DNA of 64,000 bases from Chloroflexi bacterium CSP1-4. Its GTDB lineage: Bacteria > Chloroflexota > Limnocylindria > Limnocylindrales > CSP1-4. The first letter of the stretch is position 1; the number at the start of each line of letters is the position of its first letter. The translations under genes and the position numbers were made by a program. Below, one piece after another: positions 1 through 8,641 of the stretch. Where the stretch lies: NCBI GenBank assembly GCA_001443375.1, contig LDXM01000010.1, positions 1-64,000 of the forward strand, read 5' to 3'. The notes beneath the pieces are model-generated. The model searched no databases. It was not told the DNA's origin and was given only the letters and a program-made list of their open reading frames with translations.

Positions 1-40
1 GGACCACGCGCCGCCGCGCCACGACCTCCCGAAACTCCAT
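1..40 (-). CDS. N-terminus of a nitroreductase-like protein (cut by window edge)
   Basis: Only the first 13 codons are inside the window, reading MEFREVVARRRVV from an ATG at 40-38. This opening closely resembles the first residues of nitroreductase-family FMN enzymes (typically MEF.EVV..RR). On the coding strand a strong Shine-Dalgarno AGAGGAGGT lies about 5 nt before the ATG, which supports a genuine start. The product would be a soluble flavin-dependent reductase if the rest of the gene agrees. Function is inferred from 13 residues only. Confidence 0.5.
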   Translation of the reverse strand, partial: MEFREVVARRRVV

Positions 41-139
41 CGCGCACCTCCTCTGCCCCGTGTCCGTCGGGCGTCATCGTGGCAGACCGGGCGGGTGCTG
101 CGTCGCCTCATCCCGCCGGCTCCGCCCCGCCCCCACCAG

Positions 140-257
140 CCGCATGCCCCCCGGGCATCCCAGGACGTGAACCCGTTAGCGACTGCCTAGCGATGAGGCC
201 TCATCGAGCTGCAGCTGAGCGTGGATCCGGCCGCTCGCATGACCAGCGGGCATGCGG
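140..257 (+). repeat. 118-bp MITE-like element, copy 1
   Basis: The element begins with CCGCATGCCC (140-149) and ends with its exact reverse complement GGGCATGCGG (248-257). A second copy of identical length lies in opposite orientation at 17465-17582; by eye the two share well over 80 percent of bases, including a shared run around TGAGCGTGGATCCGGCCGCT. Internal palindromes include GATGAGGCCTCATC here. It fills most of the spacer before the acyl-CoA ligase gene and has no convincing coding content. The rest of 41-357 shows nothing else recognisable. Confidence 0.75.
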
Positions 258-357
258 TCCGGCCAGATGCAGGGGTAACGGGCGGGAAGCTCGCGCGTCC
301 ATCCAATGTGGCCACGCCGGTTGACGCCGGCGCGCCGCAGGCCGAAGCTGGACGACG

Positions 358-2088
358 ATGAAGACCGTGTTCCCCGACATCGCCGCCTATCCCTCGCTCC
401 TCGAGATCCTCGAGGATGCCGCGCGTCGCCGACCCGGCGAGGTCGCCATGGCCCTCGCCGCCGACGAGGGGATGCTGCACGCCTGGAGTGCGCCGGAGGT
501 GCTGCGCCGCTCACGGCTGGCCGCCTGGCGCCTCTACGCGCTGGGCATGCGGCCCGGCGATCGCCTCCTCACCTGGTGCCCTTCCGGCCCGGAGCTGGCC
601 GCGCTCACCTTCGGTGCGATCCGCCTCGGGGTGGCCATCGTGCCGCTCGACCTGCGCATGGCCGCCGAGGTGATCGAGCGCATCGCGGCGCACGCCGATA
701 CGGCCTGGATGGCCATCGGCGCCGGGCGCGACGCACCCGACGTGCGCGACGTCCAGCTGCCGGACGTCGTCATGCGGACCGTCCCTGCGCTGGTCGGCGA
801 GGCAGGCACGGACGGGGAGCAGCCCTTCCCCGACGACTGGGAGGCGCAGCTCGACACGGTCCCGCGCCCGACGCGGGATACGCTCTTCGAGATCGTCTTC
901 ACCTCGGGTACGACCGGCGTCCCGAAGGGCGCGATGCTCAGCCACGGCAACATCCTGGCCACGCTGGACGCCGCGGACCAGGTGGTGCCGCGACGGCAGC
1001 ACCGGCTCGTGTCGCTCCTGCCGCTCTCACACCTCTTCGGCCAGCTCGAGCTCGGCTACGCGCTGATCGCCGGCGCGCCGATCCTCTACATCCGCTCGCG
1101 CAACCCGCGCGTCATCTTCGAGGCCATCCGGGAGCACCACGTGACGACGATGGTCGTCGTGCCCCAGGTGCTCGACCTCTTCTGGTCGGCCATCGAGCGC
1201 GAGGTCGCCAAGCAGGGCCGCGAGGCCTCCTTCGCCCGCCTGCGATCGATCGCCCGCCGACTGCCGTACGCCCTCCGGCGTCGGATCTTCGCCCGAATCC
1301 ACGAGCGGCTGGGCGGCCGCCTCGAGCTGTTCGTCTGCTCGGCGGCCTTCCTGCCCCCGGCCCTCCAGCAGGCCTGGGAGGACGTCGGCGTCGTCGTCCT
1401 CCAGGGCTTCGGGGCCACCGAGTGCGGGTTCGCCACGGCGAATCGCGTGAACGAGCATCCGCAGGGCGTGGTGGGCAAGCCGGTGCCGCACGTCGAAGTG
1501 AGGCTCGACCCGGAGAGCAGCGAAGTGGTCGTCCGCGGGGAGAACGTATTCCGCGGCTACTGGCGCGATGTCGAGGCCACCGCCGCGACGCTCGACGCCG
1601 AGGGCTGGTACCACACCGGCGACACCGGCCACTGGAACGAGCGTGACCAGCTCGTCCTCTCGGGGCGCATCAAGAACATGATCGTGCTGCCCAACGGCCT
1701 GAACGTCTACCCCGAGGACATCGAGAACGTGCTGCGCGAGGCCGGCCTGCGCGACACGGTCGTGCTCGAGACCGCGCCCGGACGGATCGAAGCGGTCGTG
1801 CTGCCGCCCGACGAGCCGCTCATGCCGCGTCCCGGCGCCGCTCCGGAGCCGCGAGCCCGGACCCCCGAGGAGGCGGCCGCCATGCGCGCCCGGATCGACG
1901 CCGCGGTCAAGGCCGCCAACGCGCGCCTGGGGATCCACCAGCGTGTCGAGGGCTGGCGCCTCTGGCCCGAGCCCGACTTCCCGCGCACGCACACGCTGAA
2001 GATCAAGCGGGGCCTCGTGCGCGCCTGGCTCGCGTCCGATGCGCCGCTGCCCGTCCGCGACGAGGTCGAGGCCGCGCCCGACGCCTGA
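358..2088 (+). CDS. Long-chain acyl-CoA synthetase-like AMP-dependent ligase
   Basis: A 576-residue ANL-superfamily enzyme predicted to activate a carboxylic acid with ATP and transfer it to CoA. The P-loop motif TSGTTGVPKGAMLSHGN starts at residue 182. The adenine-binding ATECGF and the hinge/C-terminal region GWYHTGDTG followed by GRIKNMIVLPNG are present, and the A10-like lysine lies in HTLKIKRG near residue 545. The region between VLETAPGRIEAV and the C-terminal helix carries an Ala/Arg-rich insertion. The ATG at 358 has no strong ribosome site, but upstream codons look non-coding. It fits the fatty-acid degradation genes elsewhere in the window; substrate chain length cannot be read from sequence. 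Confidence 0.88.
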   Translation: MKTVFPDIAAYPSLLEILEDAARRRPGEVAMALAADEGMLHAWSAPEVLRRSRLAAWRLYALGMRPGDRLLTWCPSGPELAALTFGAIRLGVAIVPLDLRMAAEVIERIAAHADTAWMAIGAGRDAPDVRDVQLPDVVMRTVPALVGEAGTDGEQPFPDDWEAQLDTVPRPTRDTLFEIVFTSGTTGVPKGAMLSHGNILATLDAADQVVPRRQHRLVSLLPLSHLFGQLELGYALIAGAPILYIRSRNPRVIFEAIREHHVTTMVVVPQVLDLFWSAIEREVAKQGREASFARLRSIARRLPYALRRRIFARIHERLGGRLELFVCSAAFLPPALQQAWEDVGVVVLQGFGATECGFATANRVNEHPQGVVGKPVPHVEVRLDPESSEVVVRGENVFRGYWRDVEATAATLDAEGWYHTGDTGHWNERDQLVLSGRIKNMIVLPNGLNVYPEDIENVLREAGLRDTVVLETAPGRIEAVVLPPDEPLMPRPGAAPEPRARTPEEAAAMRARIDAAVKAANARLGIHQRVEGWRLWPEPDFPRTHTLKIKRGLVRAWLASDAPLPVRDEVEAAPDA

Positions 2089-2106
2089 GGCCGTGGCGAC
2101 CGCAGG

Positions 2107-2652
2107 TTACGGCAGGACCTGGTAGGCCCGGCCCACGGTCGCCATCAGGTCGAAGGCGCCGCGCGCCGCGTCCGGGTCGTCGGAGCGCCCGGGCGAGAAC
2201 CAGGTGAGGATCACGGTCGGCCCGAGCTGCGCCACCGAAACGAGCGCGTCGGCCGGGTAATTGACCTTCGCTGAGCCGCTGGCGAGGTACTCGGCGAGGT
2301 CGGCCGCGGCGCTCCCCGCGGCGTTCGCGTCGGGCAGCTGGTAGATCACCACGGGGCCGTCGTCCGGGTCGGCGAGGCGGACCCGGTAGACCGCACGCGG
2401 CAGGCCGATGAACGCGGCCGGCTCGGAGGACCGGAACGGACCGGTCACCGAGTCCAGCTCGTACCCGCCGGCGGCCAGCGCCGACCCGAGCACCGAGGCG
2501 GACGTCTCGATCGCCGTCGTCACCGACGCGAGCGGCGTCGCCGCGGTCGGGTTCTCCGGGCCCAGGCCACCGGCCGGGACACCGCGGCCGCAGCCGACCA
2601 CGACGAGCGCGACTGCCACCAGTGTGCCGGCGAGCGACCGCACCCGGCTCAT
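2107..2652 (-). CDS. Putative lipoprotein of unknown function
   Basis: A 181-residue protein with a signal peptide (SLAGTLVAVALVVVGCG) whose lipobox cysteine is near residue 21, so it is predicted to be lipid-anchored on the outer face of the membrane. The mature part has no motif I recognise. Its start overlaps the HIT gene stop by the ATGA tetranucleotide, so the two are probably translated from one message. It is the last gene of the dnaJ-prmA run and ends 18 bp from the convergent ligase gene. Confidence 0.7.
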   Translation of the reverse strand: MSRVRSLAGTLVAVALVVVGCGRGVPAGGLGPENPTAATPLASVTTAIETSASVLGSALAAGGYELDSVTGPFRSSEPAAFIGLPRAVYRVRLADPDDGPVVIYQLPDANAAGSAAADLAEYLASGSAKVNYPADALVSVAQLGPTVILTWFSPGRSDDPDAARGAFDLMATVGRAYQVLP

Positions 2653-2999
2653 CCCGGCGGCCAGTCGAAGGCGCGCCCGCCCATGAGGTGGAGGTGCAGG
2701 TGATCCACCGACTGCCCGCCCCAGGCGCCGACGTTGCCGACCAGCCGGTAGCCGCGTTCGGCGATGCCCTGCGCCCGGGCGATGTCGGCGGCCACGGCGA
2801 ACAGGTGGCCGAGGAGCGGCCCGTCGGCCTCGGTCAGGTCGAGCGCGGAGGGGATGTGCTGCCGTGGCACGAGGAGGATGTGCGTCGGCGCGCGCGGGGC
2901 GATGTCGTGGATGGCGATGAGCAGGTCGTCCTCGTGGACGCGTCGCGAGGGGATCTCCCCGGCGACGATGCGGCAGAAGAGGCAGTCGCCGTCAGGCAC
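2649..2999 (-). CDS. HIT-family nucleotide hydrolase/transferase
   Basis: A 116-residue histidine-triad protein: it opens with DCLFCRIVAGEIPSRR and ends with the active-site motif HLHLHLMGG, the hallmark of HIT (HinT-like) purine phosphoramidases. The GTG at 2999 is chosen because GAAGGAAGG sits 6 nt upstream and the family normally begins just before the CLFC motif. An in-frame GTG at 3041 would add 14 unlikely residues. Members hydrolyse AMP-NH2-like or dinucleoside substrates in the cytosol. HIT genes often follow dnaJ-prmA in Gram-positive-type genomes, as here. Confidence 0.9.
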   Translation of the reverse strand: MPDGDCLFCRIVAGEIPSRRVHEDDLLIAIHDIAPRAPTHILLVPRQHIPSALDLTEADGPLLGHLFAVAADIARAQGIAERGYRLVGNVGAWGGQSVDHLHLHLMGGRAFDWPPG

Positions 3000-3042
3000 G
3001 GGAGGCCTTCCTTCGGGGCTCGCTGGCGTGGACGTCCTCACG

Positions 3043-3507
3043 CTACCAGAGCGCGGGCTTCGTGCTCATGAGGAAGCCGATGACCCCGACCGCGGTGGCC
3101 ATGGCGTAGCTCACGTAGCGCTGCCGCCGCGCGCGGGCGTTCCACGCCGCACGGTCCCCGTCGCTCATGGGCGTCCGAGCACCGAGCAGGCGACGCAGGT
3201 TCGGGCGCTGGACGAAGAAGGCCACGGCGAGGTTGGCCGCGTAGACGCCGAGCGCGGCGATGAGCCAGGGCTGACCGAAGAGCGCAGGCCCGAGGGCGAC
3301 CGCGAGCGCCACACCGGTCAGGGCCAGGCCGATCCCGAAGCCGACCGTTCCGTGCGCCTGCAGCCAGAGGAGCCCCCGGGCCGGGCCGCCGGCCTCGTCG
3401 CCCGGCGCCTGTGCGCGGAGCGCGAAGGGCAGCAGCAGGCTGGGCAGGAAGAGGCCGACCGCGAGCGCGATGTGGGTCAGGAGCAGGATGGGGAAGAGGG
3501 TGGGCAC
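3043..3507 (-). CDS. Four-helix integral membrane protein, unknown function
   Basis: 154 residues with four predicted membrane spans: residues 3-30, 52-76, 80-97 and 132-150. The first span, PILLLTHIALAVGLFLPSLL, and the loop RPNLRRLLGAR resemble small conserved DUF2269/DUF420-like membrane proteins, but I cannot assign a role. It starts with GTG at 3507, with a TAGGAT -10-like box 8 nt upstream, which suggests its own near-leaderless promoter. It lies between prmA and the HIT gene on the same strand. Confidence 0.7.
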   Translation of the reverse strand: MPTLFPILLLTHIALAVGLFLPSLLLPFALRAQAPGDEAGGPARGLLWLQAHGTVGFGIGLALTGVALAVALGPALFGQPWLIAALGVYAANLAVAFFVQRPNLRRLLGARTPMSDGDRAAWNARARRQRYVSYAMATAVGVIGFLMSTKPALW

Positions 3508-3551
3508 GGAGCGGAATCCTAGCGCCTCCGGGGCGAAGCCCCCGGGAGCCG

Positions 3552-4454
3552 TCAGTCGAGCCGCTCCGCCTCCAGCGCCACCCAGTCGCCCTCCTCATCT
3601 CGACCGACCAGGCGGAAGCCCGCCGCCGCCAGCGCCCTGCGGACCTCCGGCTCGCGGTCGACGAAGATGCCGCCGGCGAGCAGCCGACCGCCCGAGGCGG
3701 CCCCGCCCGAGCCTGGCCGCACGGCGCCGTAGAGGTCCGCGGCCAGCCGGACCAGCAGCGACGCGATGAGGTTGGCCAGCACGAGGTCGTACGGCCGGCC
3801 CGTGGCCGGCAACGAGCCCGCCCGCGCGCGCACGATCCGCGCCACGCGGTTGCGCCGCGCGTTGGCGGCGGTCGCCTCGACGGCCAGCGGGTCGATATCC
3901 ACGCCGAGCACCTCACGAGCACCGAAGCGCGCCGCCGCCACGGCGAGGATGCCCGACCCGCAGCCCACGTCGAGGACGCGCGCGCCGGCCACGAGGCCCG
4001 CATCGGCCAGTCGCTCCAGGCCCGCCAGGCAGAGGCGCGTCGTGGGGTGCAGTCCCGTCCCGAAGGCCATGCCCGGGTCAAGGGCCAGCACCACCTCGCC
4101 GGCCGCGGCCCGATGGCGCCGCCACGTTGGCCGGATCACGAGGCGGCGTCCCACGCGCAGCACCGGGAAGTGGCGCTTCCAGGCGTTCGCCCAGTCCTCC
4201 TCGTGGACCGCGCGCGTGCGCAGCTCCCCGATCGGGCGCAACCCGAAGGCCTGGAGGTGGCCCAGGTCGCGCGCCACTGAGGCGACCGCGTCGCGCACGG
4301 CCCCCGCGTCCATCGCCGGCAGGTACCCCCGGACGACGACCGGCCGCGCCGGATCCACGCGCGCGCCCAATCCCTCCTCGACCAGCTCGAAGCCCGGCTC
4401 GACCGTAACCCCACCGGGCGCGGCGCGCGAGAGGATCTCGGCCACGGCCTCCAC
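3552..4454 (-). CDS. prmA: Ribosomal protein L11 methyltransferase
   Basis: SAM-dependent enzyme that methylates ribosomal protein L11. The class I methyltransferase core carries VLDVGCGSGILAVAAA and the downstream NLIASLLVRLAADL segment typical of PrmA. The annotated GTG at 4454 truncates the family N-terminus: in-frame codons upstream encode GTWVELAVEADTEA, which matches the usual PrmA opening (PWIQL-type). No ATG, GTG or TTG lies there, only a CTG at 4511 that overlaps the dnaJ stop as CTGA. A CTG start giving about 319 residues is therefore likely. It is translationally coupled to dnaJ. Confidence 0.88.
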   Translation of the reverse strand: MEAVAEILSRAAPGGVTVEPGFELVEEGLGARVDPARPVVVRGYLPAMDAGAVRDAVASVARDLGHLQAFGLRPIGELRTRAVHEEDWANAWKRHFPVLRVGRRLVIRPTWRRHRAAAGEVVLALDPGMAFGTGLHPTTRLCLAGLERLADAGLVAGARVLDVGCGSGILAVAAARFGAREVLGVDIDPLAVEATAANARRNRVARIVRARAGSLPATGRPYDLVLANLIASLLVRLAADLYGAVRPGSGGAASGGRLLAGGIFVDREPEVRRALAAAGFRLVGRDEEGDWVALEAERLD

Positions 4455-4507
4455 GGCCTCCGTGTCGGCCTCGACGGCCAGCTCGACCCAGGTCCCGGCG
4501 CTCGGGC

Positions 4508-5632
4508 TCAGCTGATCGCGTCCTTCACCTTGTCGAAGAGGCCCTTCTCGCCGCGTCCGTTGACCGCCTCGCCGGCCTCGGCCGCGAACTCGGCCAGCAG
4601 CTCACGCTGGCGCTTCGTCAGCTTCGTGGGCACGATCACGTCGACAAGGACGTGGAGGTCGCCCCGGGCGCCGGCCCGGCGCAGGTGGGGGACGCCCCGC
4701 CCGCGGAGCCGGATCTCCGTCCCCGGCTGGGTGCCCGGCTTGATCTCGATCGTCTCCTCACCGTCGGCGGTGGGGATGGTCACCGTCGCGCCCAGCGTGG
4801 CCTGCGCGATGGAGATGGGCAGCTCGAGATACAGCTCGGTGTCACGGCGTTCGAGGCGCGGGTGCGCCGCCACGTGGGCCACGACGTAGAGGTTGCCGAA
4901 GGGGCCGCCGCGCAGCCCCGCCTCCCCCTCGCCGGTGAGCCGGACCTGGTGGCCCTCGTCGATGCCGGCCGGGATGGAGACGTGGAGCTTGCGCTTGCGC
5001 TCGGCGCGGCCGTCGCCGCGGCACGCCGTGCACGGCTTCTCGATGATCCGACCCTGGCCTCCGCAGCGCGGGCAGGCGGCGACGTTGACCATCTGGCCGA
5101 GCATCGTCGAGCGCACGGTGCGGACCTCGCCGCTGCCGCCGCAGCCTGGGCAGGTCGTCGGGCTCGTGCCGGCCTGCGCCCCGCTCCCGGAGCAGGTGTC
5201 GCACCGTCCGAGCGCACTGAACTCGATCTCCTTCTCGACGCCCCGGATCGACTCCTCGAAGGCCAGGCGCAGGTCGTAGCGCAGGTCGGCGCCGACGGGT
5301 GGCTGACCCCGACGGCTGGCGCCCGGCGCACCCTGGCCGAAGAACGCGTCGAAGAGGTCGCCGAAGCCCTGGAAGCCCCCGAAGGGCCCGAAGCCCTCGG
5401 AGCCCGTGCCCACTCCGGCGCGCCCGAAGGTGTCGTAGGCCTGGCGGCGCTGGGGATCTGAGAGGACCTGGTAGGCCTCGTTGATCTCCTTGAAGCGCTC
5501 GTCGGCGCCCGATTCCGTGTTGACGTCGGGGTGCCACCGCTGGGCGAGCTTGCGGAAGGCCGTCTTGATGTCGGCGTCGCTCGCGCCGCGCGGCACGCCG
5601 AGGATGTCGTAGTAGTCGCGCTGGCTGGCCAT
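4508..5632 (-). CDS. dnaJ: Chaperone protein DnaJ
   Basis: Complete 374-residue type I Hsp40, co-chaperone of DnaK. The J domain (1-70) has the HPD tripeptide in WHPDV, followed by a Gly/Phe-rich linker (GFGPFGGFQGFG). Four zinc-binding CxxCxGxG repeats follow (CDTCSGSG, CPGCGGSG, CPRCGGQG, CTACRGDG), then the C-terminal substrate-binding domains. A TATACT box lies at 5642-5647, 9 nt before the ATG, so this gene has its own promoter with a very short leader. No CIRCE is seen here, so control differs from hrcA-grpE-dnaK, from which it is separated by about 8 kb. Confidence 0.97.
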   Translation of the reverse strand: MASQRDYYDILGVPRGASDADIKTAFRKLAQRWHPDVNTESGADERFKEINEAYQVLSDPQRRQAYDTFGRAGVGTGSEGFGPFGGFQGFGDLFDAFFGQGAPGASRRGQPPVGADLRYDLRLAFEESIRGVEKEIEFSALGRCDTCSGSGAQAGTSPTTCPGCGGSGEVRTVRSTMLGQMVNVAACPRCGGQGRIIEKPCTACRGDGRAERKRKLHVSIPAGIDEGHQVRLTGEGEAGLRGGPFGNLYVVAHVAAHPRLERRDTELYLELPISIAQATLGATVTIPTADGEETIEIKPGTQPGTEIRLRGRGVPHLRRAGARGDLHVLVDVIVPTKLTKRQRELLAEFAAEAGEAVNGRGEKGLFDKVKDAIS

Positions 5633-5668
5633 GCGCTGGGAAGTATAGGGACGAGCGCGGGGCTTCCC

Positions 5669-6070
5669 TCAGACCACCTGGACGCGGAGGTCGCCGGCTG
5701 GGAGACGGCCGTCGGTGGTGATGAGCAGGTCGGCGTCGGCCGTCTCGGCGGTGGCGAGGACGAGGGCGTCGGGCAGCCGGAGCGCCGGAGCATGGATGAC
5801 CCGCAGTCGCGCTGCCACCGCGGCCACCGGACGCGTCAGCGGCGCTACCCTGACCGGCACATCGTCGAGGAAGGCATCGAGCGCCGCGACCGCGGCCTGG
5901 CCGCGCCGTGACGGACCCACCAGGCTCTCCGCGTAGGCGGAGGCGGGCAGGACGAGCTCGTCACCACGGGCGAGTGCCTCCGAGAGTGCGGCGCGCGCCG
6001 CCGCATGATGCCCGTCAGCCGCGTCGAGAACCGCGATGACGACGCCGGCGTCGAGCACGGTCAGGCCCAT
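5669..6070 (-). CDS. vapC: PIN-domain toxin of a VapBC-type pair
   Basis: 133 residues with the PIN ribonuclease fold: an early aspartate in TVLDAGVVIAVLDAAD, a middle acidic ESL helix and a late LPDALVLATAE segment carrying the third acidic residue. VapC toxins cleave tRNA or rRNA when the antitoxin is lost. The start codon lies inside the 3' end of the antitoxin gene (10-bp overlap), the usual antitoxin-first arrangement. It ends 37 bp from dnaJ. Confidence 0.85.
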   Translation of the reverse strand: MGLTVLDAGVVIAVLDAADGHHAAARAALSEALARGDELVLPASAYAESLVGPSRRGQAAVAALDAFLDDVPVRVAPLTRPVAAVAARLRVIHAPALRLPDALVLATAETADADLLITTDGRLPAGDLRVQVV

Positions 6071-6312
6071 TCGCGGCGGAGCTCCTCCAGCTCATCCGGC
6101 CGGTAGACCCCGGTCAACGCACCGGCGTGCCGGGCGATGGGATCCTCCTCGCGGACGAACGTGATCCGACCCGGCCCAGCGGGCTCGACCCGGAGTCGAT
6201 CACCCGTCTGCAGGCCGGCGGCCGCCAACGCGTCGACCGGGATCGTGATCTGGTGCTTGGCGCTGATGCGCGTGCGACCGCGCCGGCGGCTGGTCTTTAC
6301 TTTCCTGCTCAT
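6061..6312 (-). CDS. vapB: AbrB/SpoVT-type antitoxin
   Basis: 83 residues with an N-terminal swapped-hairpin AbrB DNA-binding domain (TRISAKHQITIPVDALAAAG) and a C-terminal tail ending LEELRREWA that would wrap the PIN toxin. The ATG at 6312 is preferred over one at 6330 because TATGCT at 6319-6324 sits 6 nt upstream, matching the leaderless promoter pattern seen across the window; the longer form would start inside that box. It is likely autoregulated together with the toxin, as is usual for these pairs. Confidence 0.82.
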   Translation of the reverse strand: MSRKVKTSRRRGRTRISAKHQITIPVDALAAAGLQTGDRLRVEPAGPGRITFVREEDPIARHAGALTGVYRPDELEELRREWA

Positions 6313-6475
6313 TGGTAAAGCATAGTCCATCACGCAAGGTCCAGGACGAAACGCAGCGCGGCGTCCAGCGCCTCGAGCCGCGCGGCACTCAGACGGCCGG
6401 CACGCGGGCCGAGCTTGGCGGTGGGGTTGATGGCCTGCCCCGCTCATCGCCGGCTGCACCGCGTACCATCCGAGC

Positions 6476-7774
6476 GTGCCCGAGCCCCGATCCCTGAGCG
6501 CGGCGGTCGCGCGCCGTTATCTCGCCCTGCACCATCTCCTGGCGCCGCCGCGCGCCCTGCCCCCGGAGCGCGACAGCGTGCTGCGCGTCATGGAGCGGCT
6601 GGGCTCGTTCCAGTTCGACCCGCTCGGCGTGGCCGGGCGCAACCACGACCTCGTACTCCACGCACGGATCGCGGGCTACCGGCCGGCCTGGACCGATGAG
6701 CTGCTCTATGAGCACCGCGTCTTCTTCGAGACCGACAACAAGGCGCTGTGCATCCTGCCCACCGCGGAGCTGCCGTACTACCGCATCACCTGGGACCGCT
6801 CGCGGCACGAGCACGAGCGCGAGACGCTGGTCGCCAACGCCGAGCTTCCTGCGCGCATCCTCGCCCGCCTCCGCGCCGAGGGCCCGCTTTCGAGCCTCGA
6901 CTTCGAGCGAGGGCCGGCCATCGACTGGTACTGGGGGCCGACGAACCAGGTCCGCGCCGTCCTCGAGGCGCTCTGGGAGTCGGGGGTCATCGGGCTGGCG
7001 CGGCGCGAAGGGAACCGGCGGTACTACGACCTGACGGAGCGGCTCTACCCGTCGGAGCTGCTGGAAGCCCGCGTGTCCGAACGCGAGCAGCTGCGCCACA
7101 AGCTGCTCTCCCGGTACCGCGCCAACGGCCTGCTCGGCGACGGCGGCCAGGCGGAGATCTGGTACGGCGTCTCGGTCCGCGGCGAGGACGGGAAGCGGAT
7201 CGCCGCGCCGGTGCGGGCCGAGTTGCGCACCGAGCTGGTGGCCGAGGGCGCGCTCATCCCCGTCGCCGTCGAGGGCGTGCGCGGGACCCGCTACCTGCCG
7301 GCCGAGGCGCGCGGGCTCCTGGCGCAGGCGGAGGTGGAGCTGGCCGCTGGCCTGCCGCCCGGTGGCTCGAGCCCCGGGGCCGCGTTCCTCGCCCCGCTCG
7401 ACCCGCTCTGCTGGGACCGCGACCTGCTGCGCCAGCTGTACGGGTTCGACTACGTCTGGGAGGTGTACGTCCCCGAGCACAAGCGCCGCTGGGGGTACTA
7501 CGTGCTGCCCCTCCTCTTGGGCGACCGGGTCGTGGGACGGATCGAGCCGCGCATCGAGCGCGCGACGCGGACGGTCTCGATCCTCGGCCTGTGGTGGGAG
7601 GACGGCGTCGACCCGCGCGCGACACCCGGCCTGGTCGACGCCGTGCGCGATGCGCTGGCCGACTACCTCGCCTTCGCCGGCGCCGACCGGTTGCACTGGG
7701 GCGCAGGCCTCTCGCGTCCGGGACGGCTGTTCGGCACGCCGCGCCCCAACCGCTCCCAACGGAGATCCGCATGA
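6476..7774 (+). CDS. YcaQ/AlkZ-like DNA glycosylase (HTH_42 family)
   Basis: 432-residue winged-helix glycosylase-like protein. The motif SFQFDPL places Q46 and D48 in the Q-x-D pattern that marks YcaQ-type interstrand-crosslink and alkyl-purine DNA glycosylases. The regions PTAELPYYRI and FLAPLDPLCWDRDLL are also typical of this family. GTG at 6476 is preceded by TACCAT at 6464-6469 (6 nt), so the message is probably leaderless. It overlaps the deacetylase start by ATGA. The role is inferred as removal of bulky alkyl or crosslink lesions from DNA. Confidence 0.85.
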   Translation: MPEPRSLSAAVARRYLALHHLLAPPRALPPERDSVLRVMERLGSFQFDPLGVAGRNHDLVLHARIAGYRPAWTDELLYEHRVFFETDNKALCILPTAELPYYRITWDRSRHEHERETLVANAELPARILARLRAEGPLSSLDFERGPAIDWYWGPTNQVRAVLEALWESGVIGLARREGNRRYYDLTERLYPSELLEARVSEREQLRHKLLSRYRANGLLGDGGQAEIWYGVSVRGEDGKRIAAPVRAELRTELVAEGALIPVAVEGVRGTRYLPAEARGLLAQAEVELAAGLPPGGSSPGAAFLAPLDPLCWDRDLLRQLYGFDYVWEVYVPEHKRRWGYYVLPLLLGDRVVGRIEPRIERATRTVSILGLWWEDGVDPRATPGLVDAVRDALADYLAFAGADRLHWGAGLSRPGRLFGTPRPNRSQRRSA

Positions 7775-8613
7775 CCCCCGCCCCGTCACCGCGCCTGACC
7801 GTCGCCCTCACCTTCGACCACGACGCGATCTCCTCCGAAGTGCGCCGCGGCGACGGCCCCATGACCATCTCGCGCGGCGAGTTCGGGCCCCGCGTCGGGG
7901 CGCGCCGGGTCCTGGAGCTGCTCGACCGCGAGGGCATCCCGTCCACCTGGTTCGTGCCCGGCCACACGATCGAGACCTTCCCCGAGAGCGTCGCGGCGGT
8001 CGTCGCGGCCGGTCACGAGCTGGCCTGTCACGGCTGGCTGCACGAAGACCTCTCGACGCTCACGCCGGACGGGGAGCGCGCCGTCCTGGCCCGCTCCGTC
8101 GAGGCATTGATCGGCATCACCGGGGAACAGCCGCGCGGCTTCCGCGCCCCCTACTGGGCGCTCTCGCCCCGCACGCTGGGGCTCGTGCAGGAGCTCGGCT
8201 TCAGCTACGACTCCTCGCTCATGGACGACGACGTGCGCCTCCATCGGGTGCGTTTCGGCGACGAGCACGACGCGGCCGCCGGCACCAGCCGCCTTGGAGC
8301 CCCGGGCCGCCTGGTCGAGGTGCCGATCAGCTGGGCGCTCGACGACTGGCCGCACTTCGAGCCGGGCACGGGCGGCGTGGGGCCCATGTCGGCGCCCTCG
8401 AAGGTCCTGGAGATCTGGCTGGAGGAGCTGCGCTGGGCGCACGAGCGCGAGCCGGGGGGCGTGCTCACGATCACGATGCATCCCGAGGCCATCGGCCGCG
8501 GTTCGCGCATGCGCCTGCTGGAGCGTTTCGTGGCCGAGGCAAAAGGGCTGGGCGGCGTCATCTTCGACCGGCTCGACGCCGTCGTCGAGCGCTGGAGCGC
8601 CCGGCATCCGTAG
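7771..8613 (+). CDS. Polysaccharide deacetylase (NodB/CE4 family)
   Basis: 280 residues. The CE4 metal site is visible: TFDHD (D16/D18) and HGWLH (H87, H91), plus the catalytic-region motif GFRAPYW near residue 124. The HGWLHE variant and the later YDSSLMDDD resemble the HpPgdA-like branch, whose members act on peptidoglycan or related amides. No signal peptide is visible, so a cytosolic substrate, or export by another route, should be considered. Its start overlaps the glycosylase stop by four bases; the functional link between the two is unclear. Confidence 0.85.
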   Translation: MTPAPSPRLTVALTFDHDAISSEVRRGDGPMTISRGEFGPRVGARRVLELLDREGIPSTWFVPGHTIETFPESVAAVVAAGHELACHGWLHEDLSTLTPDGERAVLARSVEALIGITGEQPRGFRAPYWALSPRTLGLVQELGFSYDSSLMDDDVRLHRVRFGDEHDAAAGTSRLGAPGRLVEVPISWALDDWPHFEPGTGGVGPMSAPSKVLEIWLEELRWAHEREPGGVLTITMHPEAIGRGSRMRLLERFVAEAKGLGGVIFDRLDAVVERWSARHP

Positions 8614-8641
8614 GGCGTCCGCCGGAGGGCGGCCGCCGGCC

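Noticed and set aside
5669-6312. Defence island or new toxin system around the VapBC-type pair
   Set aside because: It has the ordinary antitoxin-toxin layout; no other defence genes adjoin it.
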